53,205 bases of DNA from Lentisphaerota bacterium (GCA_016188985.1 JACPGM010000024.1:1-53205); one strand, 5' to 3'; positions 40,233 through 49,537 are shown, counted from the stretch's first letter. Numbers and translations: made by a program. The notes: generated from the sequence alone by a model not told the origin.

Positions 40233-41089
40233 TTCGTTCCCCGTCGGCGCGCAAAGTCGCGGATCAAGTCGGATGGCGCGACCCCAAAGGCATTATGGAA
40301 GACGCGCGAAAAATAGAGCGGATCGGCAAAACCCACGGCTTGCGCCACCATCCCGACGGTCAGCGGCGAGGATACTAGTAATTTTCTTGCCCGCTGCATG
40401 CGCAACTGCAAGCGATAAGCGACTGGCGTCACCCCAAAGGCTTTTTTAAACAGCAAGGTGGCATGGGCGGCCGAAACCGCGAGCTCGGTGTAGAGTTCTT
40501 CCAGCGCTCGATCATTGAACGCCCACTTTTCAATCAGTTCCTTCAGGCGCGCTGCCTCGCGGTGGATAGAGCCGGCCGGGGAAAATGTTTCCATGGCGCC
40601 GTATTCGGCAATGGCGCGGAAGAGCAGCGTCGTGCGCCGCATCTGGCTGACCAGGTCCGTGCCGCGCACCTGGGCAATCTCGCGCAACAGCGCTTCAATG
40701 AGCAGCGCCTGAGCGGTGGAGACGGCTTTGAGCATGGGAACCTCCAGGGACTGTTTCCCCCACGCAATGACGACCGTGCTGCCATATTTCGTTTTGGGTT
40801 TGATCAGGCCGTGGCCCTGGAACAAGACGTAGATTCCGCGGATCGTGCCGACCTGGAGATCAAAGTCAAGGGTTCCGGCCGGAATCAGGATGGCCACGGG
40901 CGCTCGGAACTTGAACGTATGCCGGTTCAGGCGGTAGCGCGGCCCGCCCGCGAGATAACAAGAGAGAATATCGCTGCGGCTGGCACTGTCGCGGCAGGCG
41001 AGTTGCAGAGCTTGTTTGCGGCCCGTGACTTGCTGGCGGTCTTCCCGGACTGCCAGAATATCAGGAAGCCTGAAGCGCGGTTGGGACAT
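40229..41089 (-). CDS. AraC-family transcriptional regulator
   Basis: 286 residues from ATG 41089 (an upstream ATG at 41110 is possible). A cupin-like N-terminal sensor domain (about 20-150) precedes two helix-turn-helix motifs at the C-terminus, the second with AQAVGFADPLYFSRVFHNAF. AraC proteins of this form usually control sugar utilisation genes. It is divergent from the cupin/aminotransferase genes and overlaps the nucleotidyltransferase gene. The ligand is unknown. Confidence 0.88.
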   Translation of the reverse strand: MSQPRFRLPDILAVREDRQQVTGRKQALQLACRDSASRSDILSCYLAGGPRYRLNRHTFKFRAPVAILIPAGTLDFDLQVGTIRGIYVLFQGHGLIKPKTKYGSTVVIAWGKQSLEVPMLKAVSTAQALLIEALLREIAQVRGTDLVSQMRRTTLLFRAIAEYGAMETFSPAGSIHREAARLKELIEKWAFNDRALEELYTELAVSAAHATLLFKKAFGVTPVAYRLQLRMQRARKLLVSSPLTVGMVAQAVGFADPLYFSRVFHNAFGVAPSDLIRDFARRRGTK

Positions 41090-41207
41090 TGGAAAAATCC
41101 ATATAATCAAATTTCATTCTTATTGCCGGAGCTTATCCTATGATCTTACAGTAGCGCCATCAAGCAATAACTGGGCAGGAATGTGCCCCCTCAGCCATCT
41201 GGTAAAA

Positions 41208-41261
41208 GGTAGGGCGGTTTCGCCGAAACCGCCGCGGCGCGCTCGGCGAGCGCACCCTACC
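41208..41261. repeat. GGTAGGG/CCCTACC dumbbell element, uninterrupted 54-bp copy
   Basis: GGTAGGG, CGGTTTCG-C-CGAAACCG, CCGCGG, CGCGCTCG-G-CGAGCGCA, CCCTACC. One terminal mismatch is present in arm 2. It sits in the 41090-41367 intergenic gap between the divergent AraC and cupin genes; no gene is seen there. Confidence 0.9.
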
Positions 41262-41367
41262 ATTTTCGAAGAAATCGCACTGGGTAGGGCAAACCGTCCC
41301 TGGTGAGCCGCGAGAATTACGTAGCCCTTGGGTACCAGCCTAGCGACCTGGCAAGCGAGCGCAATTC

Positions 41368-41781
41368 GTGCAACAATCCCAAAGTTTAACAGCAGCCCTG
41401 TGCCGCGACCTGACCCCGCGGATGTTTGCGGTTAATCATGGCGCCGGTGAAAAACTCGCCGCCGAAATTCAGCGCTTGCTCGATCCCATTCAAAGCGACT
41501 CTTTTCATTGTTGGGTTCTGACCAAAGATCGCGCGACGACGCTGCACTACCATGATCGGGACGAATACTGGGCCTGGCTGAAAGGCCGAACGCTGCTGCA
41601 AATCCGCCTGCCAGATGGACGCAGCGAGGAATTTGAAATTGGCCCGGGCTGGATCGTCTATTGTCTGCGCGGCGTGGAACATGGGCACACGCCGCTGGAG
41701 GATTGGGCTTGCTTCGAATGGGTGGGGAGGGAACAGGTAGGCGCCCGGCCCGGTCACTTAACGCGGACATTTGATTCATAA
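41368..41781 (+). CDS. Cupin-domain protein
   Basis: 137 residues from GTG 41368 (an in-frame ATG at 41422 is the alternative). Cupin motif 1 appears as TLHYHDRDEYWAWLKG and motif 2 around EFEIGPGWIVYCLRGVEHGH, with His/Glu residues suited to metal binding. Small single-domain cupins include sugar isomerases and dioxygenases. It lies 27 bases before the DegT-family gene, which starts after AAAGGAG, so the two form a likely operon. Confidence 0.8.
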   Translation: MQQSQSLTAALCRDLTPRMFAVNHGAGEKLAAEIQRLLDPIQSDSFHCWVLTKDRATTLHYHDRDEYWAWLKGRTLLQIRLPDGRSEEFEIGPGWIVYCLRGVEHGHTPLEDWACFEWVGREQVGARPGHLTRTFDS

Positions 41782-41808
41782 TGCGAGTTAACCCAAAGGA
41801 GATCAGTC

Positions 41809-43182
41809 ATGCCTACATTCGGAAAAGAGGAAATCAGGAACTTGGCGCAGGTCATCAAAAGCGGACGCTTCTGCGACAAGCGCGGCGGGTTCATGGACCA
41901 GTTCCGCCGGGACTTTGCGCGTGATTTGCAGGCCAAACACGCCATCACAGCCGGATCGGCCATGCTGCTGATGCACGCCATCCCGGGCGCAATCGGCGCC
42001 GGGGCCGGCGATGAAATCATCGTGGACCCGGTTGTGCAGTTTCATGCCATTGCCTGCCTCCATAATAATATTGTCCCGGTATGGGCGGACGTCCGGCCGG
42101 ACGATTTTTTGATGGACCCTGCCTCCGTAGAAAAACGGATCACGAAGCGGACCAGGGCCATCTGGGTTACCCATCTCTGGGGCTTTCCCGCCGCGGTGGA
42201 TAAATTGCGCCGCATTGCCGATAAGCACGGCATCTATTTGCTGGAAGATTGCGCCCATGCCCTGCTGGCGAAATATAAAGGCAAATACGTTGGCAACTGG
42301 GGGCACATTGGCACGTTTTCCTTTAACATGGGCAAACAACTGCCCACCGGCGAGGGCGGCATGGCAATCACGAACGATGATCGGCTGGCTGCCGAGCTGA
42401 ATAGGCGCATCATTTTCGGTGAGAGTCCCGAAGTGCTATCATCGAATTACCGCATGACGGAATTCCAGGCGGCAGTCGGCGTTGCCCAGTTGAAAAAAGT
42501 GCCGGGGTATCTGAAGATTTATCGGGAAGGCCGGAAAATTCTGGACGAGGCCATTGCCGATTGTGCCTGGCTCGATCGCCGCAAGGAGCTTCCCGGAAGC
42601 GTGGTGGCGCCCTATAACTGGGCTTGCCTGTTTCATGGCGAACGGCGAAAGATCAGCCGCGCCATATTCCAGGCCGCGCTGCACCAGGCGGGCGGCTATT
42701 TCGGGATGGGCTTTACCCAGCAGCCGGGTTACCTGTATGAAATCTTCCGCAAGCCGAACGCTTATGGCAATAAGGGCTGCCCGTATAATTGCCACCTTTA
42801 TAAAGGAAAGGTGGACTGGAAGAAAGGCTTGTGCCCCGTGGCGGAAGACGTCATTCCGCGGCTGGTGGCCACCAATAATATGCAGCCGTTGACCGTCATT
42901 CGCGCCCAGGCCAGGGTCTTGCGCAAGGTCATCCGGCTGGCGGAAAGCGGCCAGGTTGCGCCGTTAACTTATTCCCCGGTTGAGAAAAAAATACTGGAAA
43001 TTGTGAAACGGCGCGGCCCGCTGGAGGCCATGGAAGTAATTACCCATTTTGACCAACGGCGCCTGGGGCACTACGATGAACATAGCATGCTCGTCATTAT
43101 GGAAAGTCTGCGCGACCGGTTCCCGCTGAAGTTGTCGCATGCCGGCCCGCGCAAGTTCGCCTTTCACGATTTGAGCGGCTGA
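41809..43182 (+). CDS. DegT/DnrJ/EryC1/StrS-family PLP aminotransferase
   Basis: 457 residues. The PLP-binding features are present: SAMLLMHAIPGAIGAGAGDE, LLEDCAHALLA and the Schiff-base Lys in FSFNMGKQLPTGEGGMA (near 183). A C-terminal extension of ~70 residues (SPVEKKILEIVKRRGPLEAM) resembles a winged helix and is not part of the usual fold. Family members aminate keto-sugars or cyclitols. AAAGGAG precedes the ATG. The stop codon overlaps the start of a 31-bp palindrome. Confidence 0.9.
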   Translation: MPTFGKEEIRNLAQVIKSGRFCDKRGGFMDQFRRDFARDLQAKHAITAGSAMLLMHAIPGAIGAGAGDEIIVDPVVQFHAIACLHNNIVPVWADVRPDDFLMDPASVEKRITKRTRAIWVTHLWGFPAAVDKLRRIADKHGIYLLEDCAHALLAKYKGKYVGNWGHIGTFSFNMGKQLPTGEGGMAITNDDRLAAELNRRIIFGESPEVLSSNYRMTEFQAAVGVAQLKKVPGYLKIYREGRKILDEAIADCAWLDRRKELPGSVVAPYNWACLFHGERRKISRAIFQAALHQAGGYFGMGFTQQPGYLYEIFRKPNAYGNKGCPYNCHLYKGKVDWKKGLCPVAEDVIPRLVATNNMQPLTVIRAQARVLRKVIRLAESGQVAPLTYSPVEKKILEIVKRRGPLEAMEVITHFDQRRLGHYDEHSMLVIMESLRDRFPLKLSHAGPRKFAFHDLSG

Positions 43183-43212
43183 ATAAATTTTTCGCCGGGC
43201 GAAAAATTTATT
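43182..43212. repeat. 31-bp perfect palindrome overlapping the DegT-gene stop
   Basis: Fifteen-base arms (AATAAATTTTTCGCC and its complement) around one central G, with a T-run on the left arm and an A-run on the right. The polarity (T before, A after the GC core) is opposite to an intrinsic terminator. It lies between the aminotransferase and the broken kelch gene. Confidence 0.8.
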
Positions 43213-43232
43213 ACTGCCTAAAGGTACCTAAC

Positions 43233-44146
43233 ATGGCGCAATCAACCCCAACCGCTCCCTATCAATGGATCAAGGTAACGGAGGCCGCGGCCTTTCCCGG
43301 CCGGGACGGCGCCGGTGCCCTAGTGTACGCCGGCAAGCTGTGGCTGATCGGCGGCTGGAATCCGGCGGATAAAAAAACAAATCCCATTCACTCGAATTGC
43401 AACAACGAGGTCTGGAATTCCGCGGACGGCCTCAACTGGTCGCTGGTCAAGCCCAACACGCATCTTGATGAAAGCTTCGACCCTTGTTGGGTCATTACCA
43501 GTACGACGTCTGGAATTCCTCCGACGGCCAAACTTGGACCTGGGTTAACCCGGGGAAGCCCGTGCCCTGGGGACCGCGCGTCCTGCATTATACGGCTGCG
43601 TTCCATGATCGTCTGTGGGTCATGGGCGGGCATACCCTGCCGCAATTCGCGCCGGCCGACGAGATTTTTTACAATGATGTCTGGTGCTCCGCCGATGGCG
43701 CGAATTGGCGTAGAGTCCTGGCGAATGCGCCTTGGGCGCCGCGCGGCCTCATCGGCGGCAGCGCCATTTTTCGGGATCGTCTCTGGCTGCTCGGCGGCGG
43801 CACCTATGCGACGGCCAATCGTCCCTACCGCGGGTATGGCGAAGTCTGGAGTTCTGCCGACGGACTTGCCTGGGAATGCCACACCAAGGCTGCTCCCTGG
43901 ACGCCGCGGGTATATCATGACGTGGCCGTCTTTGACGACCGGCTCTGGCTTATGGAGGGCTCTCGTGTGCCCGGTGGCAATGGCAACGACGTATGGTTTT
44001 CCGCTGATGGCGCGCACTGGCAGGAATTGCCGGACACGCCTTGGGCGCCCCGCCATGCCGCCAGTGTCTTTGTTTTTCAGAACGCGCTCTGGATGATGGC
44101 CGGCAGCTACATGGGGCGGGATGTCTGGAAACTGGTGCGGAAATAA
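43233..44146 (+). pseudogene. Kelch-repeat (galactose-oxidase-like) protein, frame broken
   Basis: Frame 1 (from ATG 43233) has kelch blades to about 43480 (GKLWLIGGWNPADKK, NNEVWNSADGLNWSLV, NTHLDESFD). Similarity then jumps to another frame, starting about 43490 (GHYQYDVWNSSDG), and continues as full blades to 44146. Between the two parts a stretch expected in intact relatives is missing, about 25-30 residues that would contain a GRH.A motif and an IVGG strand. This is a deletion with a frameshift, or an assembly error. An intact protein would be a beta-propeller; enzymatic activity is unknown. Confidence 0.8.
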
Positions 44147-44442
44147 CGGCGGAATCTTTGTAAAAACAATGTTGACTGCTCAGGTCGTCAAGAAATGAAA
44201 CTACGAAAAAACGCGTCATGCCTTAGGCAGATCCGCCTCAGGCGGAAAAGGCGCGAATCTCGCTCGGCAGTCTTGCTAGACGAGAATGGGAATGGAAATT
44301 GTATTCAACTTTCGCGTATTTCGCGCATTTTGTAGTTAATTATTTTCTCAGAAGCTAAGTAGTTGCAAACAATGTTGATCGTCTGACGCTGAACGTAATT
44401 CTTAGCGAGGGATCAAAGGAGCAACCGGAAAGGAAGGTTTCG

Positions 44443-44892
44443 ATGGCAAAACAATTCGAAATTGTTTTTGAGCAAAGTAACATCACGGTGGTCGCCGACC
44501 TGCTGGATGAGGCTGCGCCAATCACCTGCGAAAACTTCTGGGAAGGAATCCGCGCGCCGGTGCGCCAGGAGTTGCGTCACGGCGGAGAAACCGGGCCGGA
44601 GATGTGGTGTTTCGTGCCGCCGCCGAAGGAGGAACTGCCCTATGAAAACTCCACGGTTTTCCCGGAGCACGGCGATATTCTCTATTATCACTATCGCCAG
44701 CCGCCGACGCGCGCGGGCGTGATGGTCTATGATATCGGGATTTATTGGGATCGCGGCCAGAGCAAGCTGCGCCAGGGCTGGATACCGGGCAATCTCTTTG
44801 CTCATACGCGGCAAATTAAAGAGTTGCGCCTGGTGGCGGGCCGCCTGCTCCTGGGCGAGAAGGAGACCGTCATTCTGCGGAGAAAACCATGA
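44443..44892 (+). CDS. DUF3830 family protein (cyclophilin-like fold)
   Basis: 149 residues. The pattern EIVFEQSNITVVADLLDEAA, then CENFWEGI and YENSTVFPEHGDILYYH, matches DUF3830, a family of small cyclophilin-like proteins often found in catabolic operons. GGAAAGGAAGG precedes the ATG. It lies upstream of the phosphotriesterase-family gene; the gap between them is occupied by a repeat element. Function unknown. Confidence 0.8.
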   Translation: MAKQFEIVFEQSNITVVADLLDEAAPITCENFWEGIRAPVRQELRHGGETGPEMWCFVPPPKEELPYENSTVFPEHGDILYYHYRQPPTRAGVMVYDIGIYWDRGQSKLRQGWIPGNLFAHTRQIKELRLVAGRLLLGEKETVILRRKP

Positions 44893-44913
44893 TTTCAGAA
44901 GGGGTCGCGTGAT

Positions 44914-45054
44914 GGTAGGGACGGCTCGCCGAGCCGTCCGACTTCGCGACGCGGCAACGCGCCGCTACGGCGCGACGACGGTCCGCGGCGCGTTCGGGCC
45001 TACTCCGCCGTAGCAAAGCCTCTGGCTGCGAAGGCTGGACGAACGCGCCCTACC
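44914..45054. repeat. GGTAGGG dumbbell with two nested insertions (141 bp)
   Basis: Plan: GGTAGGG, ACGGCTCG-C-CGAGCCGT, then a ~45-bp insert (44938-44982, GCGGC/GCCGC-rich), CCGCGG, CGCGTTCG, a 43-bp insert (44997-45039) and CGAACGCG, then CCCTACC. The 43-bp insert lies at the apex of the second hairpin and is the reverse complement of the core of the insert at 23674-23744. Confidence 0.92.
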
Positions 45055-45094
45055 TCTTGCCCCCTTAAGGCTGAGAAATTACAGAGGTGTTTTC

Positions 45095-46123
45095 ATGTTA
45101 GCCCAGGAAAAGGGCAAAGTGATTACGGCTGGCGGTTTGCTTGAGAGCGCCGAACTCGGCCGGGTCATGATGCACGAGCATCTGTATTGTGATATTTACG
45201 ATTGGGCTGCCCAACGACTGATTACCGAGGAGCAGCCCATTACGCCGGAACGGCGCGAGCTTTTAATGACCGCGGCGGTTCCGCCGCTGAAAGAATGTAA
45301 TCAGCACGGCTGCCATGCTTTGGTGGACGCCACGCCGGCGCCTTGGCGCGCCTGGCCGACCTTCTATCAGGAAATCTCCCGGGCCGCGAACATGCATATT
45401 ATCCTCTGCACCGGCTTTTATCGGGAGGTGGAACTTTCCTCATATTGGGCTAAAACCCCGGCCACACAGATCTGGCCTTTTGTGCGCGAAGCCACGGTGG
45501 AGCAACTGGCCGAGTTCTGCGAACGTGAAATCATGGAGGGGCTGTGCGGCACCGCCGTGCGCGCCGGTGCCATTAAGTTGGGCTCGAGCCAGAGTGTGAT
45601 GACTGCGGCCGAAGAAAAAGCCTTTCGCGCCGGCGCCCGCGCCCAGAAAGCCACGGGGGTCCATATCACGACCCACTGTACGCGCCTGGGCGCCGAGACC
45701 AGCCAGCTTGAATTGTTCGACCGCGAAGGTGTGGATTTGAGCCGGGTGGTGATCGGGCATACCGCCTGGCACTTGACGGATGCGAATTGCCGCAAGGTAT
45801 GCCTGGGCTGGATGAAGCGCGGCGCCAATTTCCTGCCCACCAACTTGGGCATCAGCGAGGACGGCGGCAAAGCCTGGCAGCCGCTCGTGGATGCAATTCA
45901 CGCGGTATTTGACGCCGGGTTGGGTTCCTGCTTGGTGCTGGGCCTGGATTGGGCTTTCACTTCGGAGTCGGGGCCGTTTGCCCCCTGTGGTTTTGTGCCG
46001 CCGCCGCCATTTCTCCATCTCTTTACCCATACCTTGCCGGCCTTCCGCGCCATGGGCTTGACCAGCAGCGAGGAAGAAATAATGATGCAAGTTAATCCGC
46101 AGCGGATTCTGCCGGTGCAATAG
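45095..46123 (+). CDS. Phosphotriesterase-family (PTE-like) metal-dependent hydrolase
   Basis: 342 residues of the amidohydrolase superfamily. Metal-ligand motifs: HEHLYCD (HxH, near 26), the carboxylated Lys in AIKLGSSQ (near 165), His in ITTHCT (near 195) and IGHTAWH (near 224), and Asp in GLDWAF (near 285). Family members hydrolyse lactones, phosphoesters or similar bonds. In this context a sugar lactonase is plausible but unproven. It is followed 43 bp later by the URO-D-family gene. Confidence 0.88.
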   Translation: MLAQEKGKVITAGGLLESAELGRVMMHEHLYCDIYDWAAQRLITEEQPITPERRELLMTAAVPPLKECNQHGCHALVDATPAPWRAWPTFYQEISRAANMHIILCTGFYREVELSSYWAKTPATQIWPFVREATVEQLAEFCEREIMEGLCGTAVRAGAIKLGSSQSVMTAAEEKAFRAGARAQKATGVHITTHCTRLGAETSQLELFDREGVDLSRVVIGHTAWHLTDANCRKVCLGWMKRGANFLPTNLGISEDGGKAWQPLVDAIHAVFDAGLGSCLVLGLDWAFTSESGPFAPCGFVPPPPFLHLFTHTLPAFRAMGLTSSEEEIMMQVNPQRILPVQ

Positions 46124-46166
46124 CAAGGCGGCGGACGCTCGTTTAACCAAGAGGGAGTTTTCTATC

Positions 46167-47336
46167 ATGACCCAGCGCGTGCCAGGACCGTTTTACGATT
46201 ATTCTCCCGCCCAGTGGGCGCAGGTGCGCCAAACGCACCGCCGTTTCTGCGAAACTAAGGACTTGGGGCGTCCGCTCTTTTTGCCTTCGTACTTTAATCG
46301 TTTGTTGTTCGGGAAAGTCGAAGACCCGCCGGAAGACGCTATTGTGCTGCCGGGCCCGCGCAAGCGGCATCCCGAGATGGACAAGGCCATCCGCTATCTG
46401 ATCGCGCACGCCGGGGCGCTGGGCAACGCCAAACGACCTCACGATCGGTTTCCCTGTCTGTTCATTGATCGCAAGCATTACGGTCATTCGCAGCGGCTGG
46501 CTGAGCCGTTCGGCACCCAGACCTTGATCGAAGGCCACCATGCCCAAGCCATGCCGGTGATTGCCTCCCTGGCCGACGTCGCTCATCTGCGCCTTAAACC
46601 GCTCAAGGAGTGCCGCTACCTCAAGCGCAGTCTCGAGGTGCTGCGGTATTATTACGAAAGCACCGCGGGCCGTTATTATATCCCCCACATGGTTACCACC
46701 GGCGCATGCGACACGGTCAATTACGCCACCGGCAGCACGCTCCTCTTGGAGGGCTTTTACACCAACCCCAAAGCCGTGCATCAGCTTCTAAGAATGGCCA
46801 CGGAAATAATTATCGAACATATCCGCGCCTGCAAAGCCATTGCCGGCGACCGCCTGATTTCTGATCATACCCAGCTGCTCGACGGCTGCTACTGCATCTG
46901 CTCGGAGTTGCGCAGCCAGTTCAGTCCCGAACACTTCGCGGAATTTGAGGCCCCATATCTCAAACAGATCGGCGATGCCATAGGGCCGCTGCATATTCAC
47001 GTGTCCGGCCCGATAGAGCATTCGATTCCCGCCACGCTGCGGGATGCAAATATCCGGCACGTCAAATTCTGGCTGCGCGATTCGGATTTGGCCAAGGTGG
47101 TGGCCTTGGCGGGCGATCGCCTTTCAATGGCTTTCTTTGAGAACACCTGCATGCCGGCTTTGGCGTTCCCCGACAAAAAAGCCTATTATCTCCATATTTT
47201 CGAGCGCATCCGGCCCGAAACGCGCTGGGTGATTGCGGAGTACGAACCGGAAGGTTGGAATCAGGCCTACGACGCCATGGAGCGCGATGGCCGTCTGCCG
47301 GAGCAGATTCTCCGAGTGGGGCGCATGCCGGGGTAG
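46167..47336 (+). CDS. URO-D-family protein, divergent
   Basis: 389 residues. The C-terminal barrel features of the URO-D/MtaA superfamily are seen (GPLHIHVSGPIEHSIPATLR, later RWVIAEYEPEGWNQAYDAM), but the N-terminal half is distinct from the protein at 34769. A Cys/His cluster (LLDGCYCIC) near residue 245 could bind metal. It is encoded between the PTE-like and Gfo/Idh genes on the same strand, so a shared catabolic pathway is likely. Reaction unknown. Confidence 0.75.
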   Translation: MTQRVPGPFYDYSPAQWAQVRQTHRRFCETKDLGRPLFLPSYFNRLLFGKVEDPPEDAIVLPGPRKRHPEMDKAIRYLIAHAGALGNAKRPHDRFPCLFIDRKHYGHSQRLAEPFGTQTLIEGHHAQAMPVIASLADVAHLRLKPLKECRYLKRSLEVLRYYYESTAGRYYIPHMVTTGACDTVNYATGSTLLLEGFYTNPKAVHQLLRMATEIIIEHIRACKAIAGDRLISDHTQLLDGCYCICSELRSQFSPEHFAEFEAPYLKQIGDAIGPLHIHVSGPIEHSIPATLRDANIRHVKFWLRDSDLAKVVALAGDRLSMAFFENTCMPALAFPDKKAYYLHIFERIRPETRWVIAEYEPEGWNQAYDAMERDGRLPEQILRVGRMPG

Positions 47337-47357
47337 GCCAAAGAAGGAAAAACCATC

Positions 47358-48422
47358 ATGAAGCGAAAACCAGTCATCAATTTGGGCGTCATTGGCATGG
47401 GACTTTCCAACATGGCCTCTACCCTGGCTTTGTTGAAAGACGCGCCGGATTTGCGCTACCGGCTGCGGGCGGTCTGCTCGCGGCGACCGGAAATAGTGGA
47501 TCAATGCGTCCGCCAATTCGGCGCTGAGTTCGGCACAACGGATTACCGTGAGTTGGTCGAACGCAAGGACGTGGACGTCGTTTGTGTGTACTCTCCCGAC
47601 CATCTGCATGCCGATCACTGTCTGGCCGCGCTGGCCGCCGGCAAACACGTCGTCTGCACCAAGCCCATGGTCACTTCCCTGGCCGATGCCCGGAAACTCG
47701 TCCGGCTTGTGCGCCGGACCGGCCGGAAATTCCTGGTGGGGCAGACCATGCGCTTTGACCGGCAGTTTCTGATGGCGAAGAAAATGTTTGACGATGGCGA
47801 CTTGGGAAACCTGATTGCCCTGGAAAGTTATTATGTGCATGATATGCGGCCGGTTTTTCCATTCACGCCCTGGCGCCTGAATGCGCCGCAGGATTTGATG
47901 TTCGGCGGCTGTGTGCATTCCATTGACGTCATTCGCGCTTTTGGCGGCGATGTTGAGACGGTCCAAGCCAATGCCATCAAGGGCAACCTGACGAAGCAAT
48001 ATCCCATGGCGGACAATTTCTTCCTGAACCTGAAATTCAAGTCCGGCGTCATTGGGCGGGTCTCCGGGCTTTACGGCATTGTTCATCCTCCGACGCCCAT
48101 GATGCAGTTCGGCATTTATGGGACCCAAGGCAGCCTGCAAGCTGAGTTCACCGACAACGAACCCGGCCAGGTGCGCGTGGTCCTGGACAAGTTTCCGGCC
48201 AAGAAGCCGTTGGTGTCTGTTTTTGAGCCGGAGCGCGACTTGAGCGCCTACGGTCACGGCGCCACCGTGATCAGGTATATGCGCCATTTCCAGGAGTGTC
48301 TGGAGCGGGATCGCGAGCCATCGCCCAGCGTTCTGGATGGGGCCAAGTCCGTGGCCGTCGGCGTGGCCGCCTGGGAATCGGTCAAAACCGGCAAAGTAAT
48401 TAAAGCCTTTAACCGGTTTTAA
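47358..48422 (+). CDS. Gfo/Idh/MocA-family NAD(P)-dependent oxidoreductase
   Basis: 354 residues. The N-terminal Rossmann fold starts INLGVIGMGLSNMAST; CTKPMVTSLADARK is the usual EKP-like motif, and HSIDVIRAFGG is the catalytic His/Asp region. Members oxidise or reduce sugars, inositols or glycosides. It starts 22 bases after the URO-D-family stop, so it is part of the same operon. The substrate is unknown. Confidence 0.9.
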   Translation: MKRKPVINLGVIGMGLSNMASTLALLKDAPDLRYRLRAVCSRRPEIVDQCVRQFGAEFGTTDYRELVERKDVDVVCVYSPDHLHADHCLAALAAGKHVVCTKPMVTSLADARKLVRLVRRTGRKFLVGQTMRFDRQFLMAKKMFDDGDLGNLIALESYYVHDMRPVFPFTPWRLNAPQDLMFGGCVHSIDVIRAFGGDVETVQANAIKGNLTKQYPMADNFFLNLKFKSGVIGRVSGLYGIVHPPTPMMQFGIYGTQGSLQAEFTDNEPGQVRVVLDKFPAKKPLVSVFEPERDLSAYGHGATVIRYMRHFQECLERDREPSPSVLDGAKSVAVGVAAWESVKTGKVIKAFNRF

Positions 48423-48514
48423 TGCCGAGCTCACCACCTTAAACGGATAAAACAAGCCTCACCACGGAGACACGGATAGAGGAATTCCTCTCCCGTGTTC
48501 TCTTCCAACCAATC

Positions 48515-48565
48515 GTTGCGCGCATTTGGCGCAGGGCGCTGCGCCCTGCGCCAAATGCGCGCAAC
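48515..48565. repeat. 51-bp perfect palindrome (25-bp arms)
   Basis: A 25-bp arm (GTTGCGCGCATTTGG... to GGGCGC) is followed by a single T and its exact reverse complement. It is nested inside a larger, imperfect inverted repeat whose arms contain CACCACGGAGACACGGA (near 48459) and TCCGTGTCTCTGTGGTG (near 48617). The 48423-48736 gap contains only this repeat and a GGCGGATACGCCTTCGGCGG mini-hairpin. Confidence 0.9.
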
Positions 48566-48736
48566 ACTCTTGTGGGGAGATAGAGGAGACCAAGGAGACG
48601 GATCATTCTCCGTGCCTCCGTGTCTCTGTGGTGTCCTCCATAGGCGGATACGCCTTCGGCGGAAATCCCATATTGCTTTAACAACATCTTGTTTGTTAGC
48701 ATATACGCAAAAAAGTGTATCTTTACGGGAAACCTA

Positions 48737-49537
48737 ATGCGCGCCACGCAAGAAATACCCGATCTGACGAGCCTGCGGCTGTTCGATAGCTGCGTGACCA
48801 TGGGCCGGATTGTGCACTCCGGCTTGCCTTCGCTGACCAGCGCTAATATCCTGGCCATGCTTGACCGTTATGGCATCGCCGAGGCGCTGGTCCACGAGCA
48901 CCATGCGCGCACCGTCTATCCGCGCGAGCACGGCAACCAGCGGCTGCTGACGGAAATCAGCGGTCTTGAGCGTTTGCATCCCGTATGGGTCCTGGAACCG
49001 CCGGCTCAACCCGGTCTGGCCGCGGCGCGCGCCGCCGTCTCAGCCATGCGTTCGGCCGGCGTCCGCGCCGCCCGGTTTCCCTTGAACCGCGCGCCGCTGC
49101 TCGCCTGGCTCTGGGAAGACCTGTGCGCGGCGCTGGAGGAGCGGCGGGTTCCCTGTTTCCTCGATTTTGGCGCGGATTCCACCCGCGGCAGCCTGCGCGA
49201 CGACCAGGCCAATGAACTGCGCAACCTGGCCCTGGCTCATCCCAGGCTGCCGCTGATTCTTTCCCACGTTATGGGAGGCTTGGGGCTTCACTATGCTGTC
49301 GTGCCCTTGATCCGCCGCGTGAGCAACCTTTATCTGGATATTACCGGCATTCTGGAGTTTTGGCGGACCGTAGCTTACGAAGTGGGCGCGGAACGAGTGC
49401 TTTTTGCCACCGGCGCGCCTTTTACTGACCCCGGCATCCTGGTTTCCAACGTCCAGTATGACGCGCGTTTAACGCTGCCACAGAAAAAATTAATTGCCGG
49501 CGATAATCTCCGGCGTCTGCTCCAGAGCGTGCAGTGA
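48737..49537 (+). CDS. Amidohydrolase-2 family protein lacking the N-terminal HxH
   Basis: 266 residues from ATG 48737. The fold is amidohydro_2-like (ILSHVMGGLGLHYAVVPLIR near 180 and RVLFATGAPF near 235), but where the metal HxH is expected the sequence reads LFDSCVTMGRIVH, so the usual metal site is absent. Its stop overlaps the next gene's GTG by 4 bases, and that gene encodes a related protein with the HxH. It may be a non-catalytic or differently active subunit. Confidence 0.78.
   Translation: MRATQEIPDLTSLRLFDSCVTMGRIVHSGLPSLTSANILAMLDRYGIAEALVHEHHARTVYPREHGNQRLLTEISGLERLHPVWVLEPPAQPGLAAARAAVSAMRSAGVRAARFPLNRAPLLAWLWEDLCAALEERRVPCFLDFGADSTRGSLRDDQANELRNLALAHPRLPLILSHVMGGLGLHYAVVPLIRRVSNLYLDITGILEFWRTVAYEVGAERVLFATGAPFTDPGILVSNVQYDARLTLPQKKLIAGDNLRRLLQSVQ

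Noticed and set aside
43182-43212. An intrinsic terminator after the aminotransferase gene
   Set aside because: The T-run precedes and the A-run follows the GC core, so no U-tract follows the hairpin on either strand.
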